Shown here piece after piece: positions 53,601 to 60,117 of a DNA stretch of 64,000 bases. This DNA is from CAYSRM01 sp964475205 (GTDB lineage: Bacteria > Verrucomicrobiota > Kiritimatiellia > UBA8416 > CAYSRM01). Under the pieces are notes generated by a model. It worked only from the letters and a program-made list of their open reading frames with translations, did not search any database and was not told where the DNA came from. How positions within the stretch are numbered: the stretch's first letter is position 1; each line of letters starts with the position of its first letter. Location of the stretch: the NCBI GenBank assembly GCA_964475205.1, contig CAYYVQ010000004.1, forward strand, positions 34,175 through 98,174. Reading direction: 5' to 3'. The position numbers and the translations under genes are program-made.

Positions 53601-53796
53601 ACGTGCAGGACCAGCTCACTTTTCCCGGTTCACCGCCCAACCGGATATCAACATCGTATGTGCGCATACCCTGAACCTTCGCATGCAGTCCGTTCTGATC
53701 CTTTCTCAGGGAAACAATTTTCCCGGATCTGGCATAGCCGGCGCCTCTTCTGCACACTCCATAATCAAAATAAGGCATCATGCCTTCAAGAATCAT
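50605..53796 (-). CDS. SNF2-family helicase with N-terminal SWIM zinc finger
   Basis: About 1063 aa. The N-terminal SWIM finger CTCPYFEDVGPCKHIW (Cys/Cys/Cys/His) is near residues 64-77. The central ~500 residues include a region typical of bacterial SNF2 proteins. The helicase core has a Q-like QREGMGWFNFL, Walker A DDMGLGKTVQV, DEAQ box VILDEAQAIKN, SGTPIENHLGELWSLFEFLNPG and motif VI IDRTHRIGQ. Start ATG 53796 has AGAGGAAA upstream; the frame is open to 53841. Related proteins move or remodel protein-DNA complexes; some belong to defence systems, but no partner genes are seen here. Confidence 0.93.
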   Translation of the reverse strand: MILEGMMPYFDYGVCRRGAGYARSGKIVSLRKDQNGLHAKVQGMRTYDVDIRLGGEPGKVSWSCTCPYFEDVGPCKHIWACLIEAEEFLEDIYLGNDVSLEMETVSEPEKGYDWREAIRHVKAHTIERPAGSVLSAGEVIHYLIDIEQLLSNTEVYVSVLTTRPLKNEKGWTKYKPLKIGCADIMRLPDEADRRILPILRGNSRNMGYWGAYSVASDYSLSIDALSMVLGDMAGTGRLVARDRFGKTQFLALEEGVVWKFALDVHREPGSSEYVIEGYLRKDGEEIPLLEPDVLLITGWMILKGRLVRYEHGGNFHWIAQLRKNSRITVPEKDTAVWLPEFLECERPRTRFPEELSVTEQTGKPTPRLNVHADERVYSPDTVQVSLSYRYGNEAVQSNDPRKGFFDNENRVLVRRDLSSEKKCLEKLNDLPVRLKRYPGRDHNTSVPGEIRKADLGGIVHSLLDMGWEVYAQGKPYRRASSFQINVCSGTDWFGLNGGVEFDGKEIPMPQILKSVRAGERMLKLGDGSVGILPEEWLNQLELIAGTGEISKKEVRFGKSQVFLLDALLAGRQEVAWDETSDKLRKELRQFSGAQPINEPEGFRGELRQYQREGMGWFNFLDRFGFGGCLADDMGLGKTVQVLALLEARRKSGKGPSLVVAPSSVVANWVAEANRFVPALSAIDHTGIKRSKTESELGSADLFVTSYATLRRDIVWLRNIDFDYVILDEAQAIKNANTATAKAARLIKGEHRLALSGTPIENHLGELWSLFEFLNPGMLGRGTAFERALSKGGLDLEDDMQNLICKAIRPFIMRRTKEQVAKELPEKHEETVFCELPTTQRKKYDELREYYRQQLSRKIETNGLKKSKIIVLEALLRLRQMACHPGLIDSRNGAKSSGKMDLLMEQIEDIIAEGHKALVFSQFTKMLGLVRRRLDARKITYEYLDGRTRNRAEHVNRFQTDPSCPLFLISLKAGGTGLNLTAADYVILLDPWWNPAVETQAIDRTHRIGQTRKVFAYRLVAKDTVEERILELQARKRKLAESIIKADSNLLRSLSREDLEMLLS

Positions 53797-53974
53797 CGTT
53801 TCCTCTCTCTTGTATCCCTCTATTCCGAAACAGGAATCCACGGGTCAATGCCCACATTTAGAATTGATGCCTTGCATTTGCATCCCTTTTGGTCTTAAAA
53901 AAAACCTCGCAGAAAATCGGAATCGCTACGACATACAAACAAGTTTATACCAGACTAAGAAAGGAATCAAACTC

Positions 53975-54178
53975 ATGGAATGCAAAAAAGAATCAAATCT
54001 CAGCAACTGTAACTGCAGTTATCCCGGCTGCCCCAGAAAAGGCGTATGCTGTGATTGCATCAGCTATCATCTCAAGATGCGACAGCTCCCCGCATGCTGT
54101 TTCCCGAATGACGTGGAAGCAACCTACGACCGCAGCTTCGAAAAATTCGCCGGTCTGGTCAAAGCAGGCACAGTATAG
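53975..54178 (+). CDS. DUF6485 cysteine-rich small protein
   Basis: 67 aa. Start MECKKESNLSNCNC; nine cysteines, eight of them in the first half (NCNCSYPGCPRKGVCCDCISYH), suggest metal binding, followed by LPACCFPNDVEATYDRSFEKF. This pattern matches DUF6485, small proteins of anaerobic bacteria with no known function. The ATG at 53975 has AAAGGAA about 9 bp upstream; the longer open frame from 53780 overlaps the helicase gene region and is not used. Lies upstream of tRNA-Ser. Confidence 0.85.
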   Translation: MECKKESNLSNCNCSYPGCPRKGVCCDCISYHLKMRQLPACCFPNDVEATYDRSFEKFAGLVKAGTV

Positions 54179-54267
54179 CAGGGCACTGAATAAAAAAGGC
54201 CTTGCCGCAAACAGCGCGATACTTCAATATTACGGCTGTTGCTGACAAATAAAACTTTTTGCAGTAC

Positions 54268-54357
54268 GGAGGGGTGGCTGAGTGGACGAAGGCGGCGGAC
54301 TCGAAATCCGCTGTGCGCGTTTGCGTACCGGGGGTTCGAATCCCTCCCCCTCCGCCA
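54268..54357 (+). tRNA. tRNA-Ser (anticodon CGA)
   Basis: Ninety bases including an encoded CCA (54355-54357). Acceptor stem GGAGGGG/CCCCTCC, D arm GGCTGAGTGGACGAAGGC, anticodon stem GCGGA/TCCGC around loop CTCGAAA (anticodon CGA at 54302-54304), a long variable arm as in class II tRNAs, and T arm GGGGGTTCGAATCCCTC. It reads UCG codons. The variable arm and discriminator G support serine. Confidence 0.96.
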
Positions 54358-54610
54358 TATGGGTATATTCCGGGCACATCCTTTACAGTTCACCTGTCAT
54401 GTCGAGTGAAGTGATGCCGCCCCAGTCATGCGACGGGGCGCCATGTCGTATGATATGGTTGGCATCCTCAGCTGACGGATTGACATTTTTGGGTATGATT
54501 CATTTCAAGAAGATGTGTTACAAAAAACCGCCCTTCGACCATTTCTTTTCACCCGAAGATGCTGCCTCACAAGGTGGCATGAGAAACTCACAAACTCCCC
54601 TCTTCTCCCT

Positions 54611-55492
54611 TTATCCGCCCTCTATTTCCGGTCTCTGTTCAGTATCGGCCTTACAAAGCAAAGCTTCCTGCTCCAGGCCGCAACCGGTCTGGTCCATGAA
54701 GTCAACAAGGCGTCGAACTTCGGGAAAAGGGGTTTTGCGCAGGCGGGCAAGGGCGGAAGCGGAATCGGTCAGCAGTCTTCTTTTGCCGTATCGCCTGAAC
54801 AGTTCCTCTATGTTGTCGGGAACATACAGTGTGGCACGCGGTCCGACCTGTTTGCGTAAGCGTATATATTCATCAAGGCCGACTGGATCGTAATCGCCGC
54901 AATGCCGGAACCTGCATTGGCTCATGGGGTCGGAGGCAAGCCAGTCTATAACCCGCCTGGAAAGCCGTCCGCCTGCATAAATAGCTACAGCAAAACTGGG
55001 GTCTAACCGTTCGAAGTGTAGAAAGACCTCGAGATTTTCGATAACTGCTATATCGGCCTCGATGCGCCATTGAGTGTCATCAGCAATAAGCAAGCAGGCT
55101 GCGCCTGTAGCATCTGTCAGATCCTTCAGGTCCAGGGCTTTTTCCCGGCACGACGCAGCGGCTGGCGCTATGGCGCGGATAAGAACAGGTTCTGCCGAGG
55201 TCCTGCGGGCACGCTTGGAGTCGCGGAACAACGCAACAGCTTCTTCCCTGGGGGACGGCGCATGGTCGCTGATCAGGCGGGCTCCATGAGGAAACAGGTT
55301 GCCGGCAAAGGCGCGGAGACTCCGGTCGTCAACAACCTCAAGAATCATGCCGCGCCCCCGCGTGCGCTGCGCTAAAACGCCGGAATCAAGCAAAGGCTGG
55401 AGTTTGCGCAATGTCCGTTTACTGAGCGCTGAGCAGGGCGCTGATCCGTTGGCTGCAAGTTTCTCAAGAGCAAGATATGTTCCATCATTCAT
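54611..55492 (-). CDS. jetD: Wadjet/MksG-type nuclease subunit JetD
   Basis: 293 aa from ATG 55492 (the frame is open to 55726, but the extra part is the antisense of jetC and out of family). A winged-helix-like N-terminal half is followed by a toprim-like domain with the acidic residues in ENLEVF (152-157) and HCGDYDPVGLDEY (197-209: the DxD pair in GDYDPVG); between them AIYAGGRLSRRVIDWL. In Wadjet systems JetD cleaves circular plasmid DNA after loop extrusion by JetABC. The stop of jetC and the start of jetD overlap by 8 bp. It is shorter than many JetD proteins (about 400 aa). Confidence 0.85.
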   Translation of the reverse strand: MNDGTYLALEKLAANGSAPCSALSKRTLRKLQPLLDSGVLAQRTRGRGMILEVVDDRSLRAFAGNLFPHGARLISDHAPSPREEAVALFRDSKRARRTSAEPVLIRAIAPAAASCREKALDLKDLTDATGAACLLIADDTQWRIEADIAVIENLEVFLHFERLDPSFAVAIYAGGRLSRRVIDWLASDPMSQCRFRHCGDYDPVGLDEYIRLRKQVGPRATLYVPDNIEELFRRYGKRRLLTDSASALARLRKTPFPEVRRLVDFMDQTGCGLEQEALLCKADTEQRPEIEGG

Positions 55493-58211
55493 TGGCTGTA
55501 TTCCCGTGCCGCATAATGCTGACAAGCGAAGATTCGGGATCCAGCACAACCCGTCCGTTATTCTTTTCGTTGATGAAATAGATGCGTTCAGCAGCGTCCA
55601 TAGCGTCGGGGCTGGCCAGAACGGCAATGAACCCCATCTCTTGCGCAGCCTGTACCAGGGCTGCCAGGTTGTCACGATCCAGACTGGAGCATTCATCAAG
55701 ATAAAAGGGAATCCGTACGTTGGCATTTTCCAGCAATGTTCGCAGGAGGACCAGGTTTATGAGCACTTTAATTGTTATTGTCGTGCCGTTTGATTCGATG
55801 GCGTCCAGGTGAGCGTGTCGTCTTGTACGCTCGTCCGGTGTGCCGACCTCGAACTGAAGATCAAAAAGGTCCTCCAGGTCAATACGCGGGTGTTCGGATA
55901 GAAGCCGACCAAGATCGTCAAAAGATTGCTGGACAGCGTTTCTGTTGGCGAATAACGGCATGTCTTCGTTAAGGCTCACTCCCCGGATGTGCCGGACCCA
56001 GTCGGGCCGCTCCTGAATCAATACTTTCAGAGACTTCAGATTGGATATTGAAACCCGGCCGATCTGCATGTTGAGTTTCTGCACCTGACCTTTCAGGATG
56101 TCAAGGTCATGGGCAATATTGCCAAGCTCGGTCTTGATCCCCACGGCTATGCTGGTCCACAGCTCCTGCACGGCCTTTTCTCTTTCCGGAATACTTTCCA
56201 GTTGTTCCCGGAGCGCGCGGACAGTTGACTCTTCGTCGGCACGGACATAGCGGCTGTATGTCTGCCGTTCAATACGGTTTAGCAGTTCCTCAACGTGCGC
56301 CTGCTGATTGCGCTGATCTTCAAACATCCGCCGGTAACGCGCCGTGAGCTCATCGAGCTCATCTGGGAGATCTTCACAGGCAACCATGGGCCAGTCATCT
56401 TCCGGCTTCTTGAGATCCGCTACGGCCTTATGCAATTCGTCCCTCTTCCGCTTTATTTGTTCGAGCTGGTCGCGATGGCGTTCGATGTCCCGAACAAGGC
56501 CCAGGCGTTCCTCTTCCCGCTCCGTTCGTTTCCGTTCCTGCGCTTCCTGCTTAGCCGTCAGTTCTTCCCGTTCGTGTTTCCAGTCGGTCAGGCGGGATTC
56601 CTCATCCTGGAGGCGTTTATAGCCGTTAAGGTCATCGACAAGCTTTTCCCTTTCATCTTCCAGGTTGGCCTTCTCCTTGCGGAGCCCGGCTGCGTCGCGA
56701 GCGGCGGCCAGGGTCTCTCGGTGTATCTTGGCCTGGGCCTCCAGGTCGGCCAGCTCGGTTTCAATGGTCTCGGGGTCCCTGTAGCGTTTGAGATCGGGAG
56801 AGCGAAGCGCGGCCAGGTTAATGTCAACACCCGGACCGCACCAGTCGGAGCCTTTGCGCATGGATAGCAATGAACGAAGTATCCGCTCGATTTGAGCTTC
56901 ATCGTTAATGGAAGCGGCGGGGTCGTCTCCTTTTATGCACAAAGCAAGCAGTTCCGGGCTGAGCAGTTTGAAAAGGTCTTCCATCTCATTGTGCTCGAAC
57001 CGTTCATGAAGCCAGACAACTGCTGCCTGAGCCAACCCCTTGAGCCGTTCGCGGCCTTGCTTTATGTTTGACTCAATACTCTGCAGGCGTGCCTGCACCT
57101 GTTTTTCGGGGCTTTGTGTTGACTGACCGAGACGATAGGCCAAATTGTCGATCCGGCCCTGGAGATCATGCCGTCGCTGTTCCGCCCAGTCCGGCAGAAA
57201 ATCGGAAAATCGCTTGCGCTCTTCCTCAATTCGCTGAAAATACGCGTTTAACTCGCCCAGCCGAGAAGCCTGGCTGGCAATTGTTCTGCCCAGTTCTTCG
57301 ATGTCCTTGCGGGCGGCGATGATCCCTTTCTCTGTGCAGGTGATCTGTTCTTTCAGTGACGACTCTTCGCGATTCAGCCGTGAATGTGTTTCGGTGCTTG
57401 CCCGCCCCAGGGCTTGCCACAGGGCCGGAAGAATCCGGCGGCATTTATTGCGGCGGTCAATATGGTCTAAAAGGGTCTGGATGTCTTTCTCAAGTTGTTT
57501 GAGGTCACTTACTTCGCGAGAGTCCTTTTGCACCTTCTCGAAGCCTTGTGCGTAAGTCTCCGCCAGGTTGATGCTGCGCTCCTGGAATTCGCTTTCGAAG
57601 ATATCGAGAAGCAGTTGCTTCAGCTCATCCTGCTTAATGTGCGAAAGGCGCAGGATGTTGTTGAATACTTTGCGGAAGCGCTCATACGTCGCAGTTTGTC
57701 TGGCCGGAACGAGCCGGAGGTCAACCCCGCGGTTGTCGCCCACTCCTGTCAATGCAGAACGCAGTTGCCGGGGCGCCAGGCGGGTGAACTCCCGCATCGC
57801 CAGATCACGGAAGATCTCTTCATGGGGGCGGATGCATCTTCTTTCATCGAGGTAATCACCGGCTTCCAGCCGACCGGTGTAAGCAAAGCGCTCAAAGTCG
57901 TATTGACGTACGGGTCCGAGCCCGTGTACTCCCACCACCTGGAAACCCCCGGGCGTAAGACATTCGAAAAGTGCGAAGCTGTGTACGTCCGGGAAATAGT
58001 AACGCCGCGTCTCGGACATCTCGCGGGCGAAATGCATCTGTCGCTGATCATCGATATACAGCAATTGCAGTAGGGCTATTAGCGATGTTTTGCCCACGTT
58101 GTTCGGGCCTACGAGGTGGAGCGGTTTATCCAGCTCTATTTCCGCAAAATCAAACTTCCCGCAGTTTAGCAGTAAGACTCTGGACGGGCCTATCAGTGTG
58201 TCTGGTGTCAT
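55485..58211 (-). CDS. jetC: Wadjet SMC-like ATPase JetC (MukB/MksB type)
   Basis: 908 aa. N-terminal Walker A GPNNVGKTSLI (35-45) and C-terminal Walker B YLDECSSLD (837-845) flank long coiled coils (about 270-640), the layout of SMC/MukB motor proteins, with a signature-like NGTTITIKVLINLVLL before Walker B. Start: ATG 58211 lies 14 bp after the jetB stop with AGGAAA upstream; the frame is open to 58400 but would overlap jetB by 170 bp without a site. In Wadjet the JetA-JetB-JetC complex extrudes DNA loops, senses small circles and triggers JetD. Confidence 0.9.
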   Translation of the reverse strand: MTPDTLIGPSRVLLLNCGKFDFAEIELDKPLHLVGPNNVGKTSLIALLQLLYIDDQRQMHFAREMSETRRYYFPDVHSFALFECLTPGGFQVVGVHGLGPVRQYDFERFAYTGRLEAGDYLDERRCIRPHEEIFRDLAMREFTRLAPRQLRSALTGVGDNRGVDLRLVPARQTATYERFRKVFNNILRLSHIKQDELKQLLLDIFESEFQERSINLAETYAQGFEKVQKDSREVSDLKQLEKDIQTLLDHIDRRNKCRRILPALWQALGRASTETHSRLNREESSLKEQITCTEKGIIAARKDIEELGRTIASQASRLGELNAYFQRIEEERKRFSDFLPDWAEQRRHDLQGRIDNLAYRLGQSTQSPEKQVQARLQSIESNIKQGRERLKGLAQAAVVWLHERFEHNEMEDLFKLLSPELLALCIKGDDPAASINDEAQIERILRSLLSMRKGSDWCGPGVDINLAALRSPDLKRYRDPETIETELADLEAQAKIHRETLAAARDAAGLRKEKANLEDEREKLVDDLNGYKRLQDEESRLTDWKHEREELTAKQEAQERKRTEREEERLGLVRDIERHRDQLEQIKRKRDELHKAVADLKKPEDDWPMVACEDLPDELDELTARYRRMFEDQRNQQAHVEELLNRIERQTYSRYVRADEESTVRALREQLESIPEREKAVQELWTSIAVGIKTELGNIAHDLDILKGQVQKLNMQIGRVSISNLKSLKVLIQERPDWVRHIRGVSLNEDMPLFANRNAVQQSFDDLGRLLSEHPRIDLEDLFDLQFEVGTPDERTRRHAHLDAIESNGTTITIKVLINLVLLRTLLENANVRIPFYLDECSSLDRDNLAALVQAAQEMGFIAVLASPDAMDAAERIYFINEKNNGRVVLDPESSLVSIMRHGNTANE

Positions 58212-58224
58212 TTTCCTGCCCCCA

Positions 58225-58797
58225 TCATTGATCATCCCCCTCACCGTCCTCTTCCAGGGTATCAGTTTCACTGGCTGCAGGCGCCAGATCCATGCAGAGG
58301 TCCAGAAAACGGTAAGACGGAGCACGGAATGAAAAGCTCTCATCTGCAAGCCGCTCGACAAATCCGAATCTTTCCATTGCCTGTACCAGGTTCTCCACAT
58401 TGCCAGGCTCTGTCATGCCGGCTTCGCGCATAAGCTGCCTGTATCGCTGCCCCGCAAGGTGGGGGAGATCCGCGTAGCGAAAATGACGGGACATAAGCGT
58501 TTCTTCCACAGGATCGCCGCGATCGGCTATGTCCTCTATAAGGATGAACATAAAGACAGCCATGCGGGCCGACATGTCGGTGAAATTGCTTCGGTCAACG
58601 AAATAAAAAAAGTCCCTTGGATGGCGAACCAGCTCAAACCCGAGTTGGGCAAAAAGCGCCGTGAAATCCTCCGCATGTGATTTCAAGGCGCTGTACAGAT
58701 GACCGTCCGACATACAGATGTGCCGCCCGCGCCGAAGCGCTTCGAACACCTGTTCAAGATCCGGTAGATTGACTATCTGTTTCTCGTTATCACTCAT
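58225..58797 (-). CDS. jetB: Wadjet JetB (MukE/MksE-like kite subunit)
   Basis: 190 aa. Two winged-helix-like units, typical of kite/MukE subunits, with HPRDFFYFVDR (58-68), a conserved hydrophobic helix ARMAVFMFILIEDIADRG and the C-terminal unit ending SFRAPSYRFLDLCMDL. The tail is acidic. It bridges the kleisin JetA and the JetC heads. The jetA stop and the jetB start share one base (TAATG), so they are co-translated. Confidence 0.85.
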   Translation of the reverse strand: MSDNEKQIVNLPDLEQVFEALRRGRHICMSDGHLYSALKSHAEDFTALFAQLGFELVRHPRDFFYFVDRSNFTDMSARMAVFMFILIEDIADRGDPVEETLMSRHFRYADLPHLAGQRYRQLMREAGMTEPGNVENLVQAMERFGFVERLADESFSFRAPSYRFLDLCMDLAPAASETDTLEEDGEGDDQ

Positions 58798-60023
58798 TAT
58801 TCATCGCCTTCTTCCGCCACCAGCATTGGATGCGAGGACAACGATATGTCTCTTAGCTTATACTCTTCAAGTATATTGCGGAAAGTTGTGCGCCCATAGC
58901 GGCCAGTATGCAGCCGACCGTATAGTCTGAGTATTGTGACAGGCGAAGCTTCCGGGTAGACCCCGATCAGCCATGTTAACGCATCTTCAATTGGAAGCGC
59001 CTCCTGCACTGCTTCTTCGAACTCACTTGCATCGACGTGAGCCCGTGCCTGGGTGCTCGTGGATGCCGAAAGAGGTTCGGGCGGACTCGGTTCGTATCCT
59101 TTTAAATCAAAAAGGTAGGCTTCAAGGGCGAGGTCGCTGAACAGGCCCCGCTGCCGCCAGTTGCAGATTGCCATTGTAGCAGGTAAATCCAGCGATGAAA
59201 GTCCGCTTCGGATCACACGTTCCAAAGCATGGGAGGCGCCCCGTGCAATGGCTGTTTCCTGGCGCAATTCTTCGTAAAGCGGTGTGACTTCACGGATGGT
59301 CTCGCTGAAATCATCAAGAACATCTCTCCGCAAACGTTTCACGCGTGCTTCTCCGCCCCTGATAACCTGCTGCACTATCCCATCAGTGGCGAACTGTACC
59401 TCCGCATCGTCATAAACCCGCTTTAATCGGGCCAGGGCTGAATCCATGCTTTTCTCGGTATCTATAATATCGCGCAATGGAACAATGTACCTGGTCCAGA
59501 GCCGGTTGACGACCTCGTAGCGTTGCCTTGGCGGCAGGCGCTCGCGGTTGGTTTTGACCCGGATTACATCCGCAATGACCTTTTCTCGATTGTTGCGGGA
59601 ATCGTGACGCATTCGCTCGACATGTTCTTCCACATCACCGTTTGCTCTCACCAGCATGTCGCTGTCTCCTTTATCTACAGCTTCCCCCAGTTCAGAGCAG
59701 AGATTGTCAATTGTGGCAAAATAAGACCGGATCACTTCTATACTGGTAAGCCGGTACTCCCTAAGCAGATAGCCAAGCAGTGACGCCACCGGCCGGGTCA
59801 TTTCGAATTGGGCTGTAGCCTCGGGTGACGACTCAAGGATCCCCAGCTCCAGCAATCTGTCCCGCATATAGGCTGCGCCCGGAGACTGTGTCTCCGCATG
59901 CCGCCGGATCAGGGAAAAAACCTCTGCTTCGGGTAAACCATTGCGCTTGTAGTAAAGCTCGCACAACAGCGCATGATGTTCTGCTGCAAATCGAAAAAAA
60001 GTCTGTGGGCTGGTTTGAGCCAT
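58797..60023 (-). CDS. jetA: Wadjet JetA (MukF/MksF-like kleisin subunit)
   Basis: 408 aa, largely helical. Winged-helix N-terminus (RFAAEHHALLCELYYKR), a coiled region near 130-230 rich in Arg/Glu (RHDSRNNREKVIADVIRVKTNRERL), and an acidic Pro/Ser linker near 315-345 before a C-terminal winged helix, as expected for a kleisin that joins the JetC heads. Not every residue of the DUF3375 family could be checked, so assignment rests on size, order in the operon and fold. It begins 94 bp from the stop of the convergently unrelated NHL gene, where the operon promoter must lie. Confidence 0.82.
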   Translation of the reverse strand: MAQTSPQTFFRFAAEHHALLCELYYKRNGLPEAEVFSLIRRHAETQSPGAAYMRDRLLELGILESSPEATAQFEMTRPVASLLGYLLREYRLTSIEVIRSYFATIDNLCSELGEAVDKGDSDMLVRANGDVEEHVERMRHDSRNNREKVIADVIRVKTNRERLPPRQRYEVVNRLWTRYIVPLRDIIDTEKSMDSALARLKRVYDDAEVQFATDGIVQQVIRGGEARVKRLRRDVLDDFSETIREVTPLYEELRQETAIARGASHALERVIRSGLSSLDLPATMAICNWRQRGLFSDLALEAYLFDLKGYEPSPPEPLSASTSTQARAHVDASEFEEAVQEALPIEDALTWLIGVYPEASPVTILRLYGRLHTGRYGRTTFRNILEEYKLRDISLSSHPMLVAEEGDE

Positions 60024-60117
60024 TTTTTGAAACTGCTCTCTGGCCTGATTGCAGGCATACTCTTAATCTGCTCATACTGTCGGTAGCCGCCGGCGGTGTC
60101 AAGGCGACCAACACTGC

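Noticed and set aside
54358..54610. attachment-site duplication of the tRNA-Ser 3' end marking an integrated island
   Set aside because: No second copy of the tRNA 3' end was found by eye in the rest of the window, and no integrase gene is present.
55493..55726. longer N-terminus of jetD
   Set aside because: The extra residues are encoded within the end of jetC in another frame and look non-protein-like (Trp-rich); the ATG at 55492 fits the operon overlap.
58212..58400. longer N-terminus of jetC
   Set aside because: It would overlap jetB by about 170 bp and has no ribosome binding site; the family begins at the ATG at 58211.
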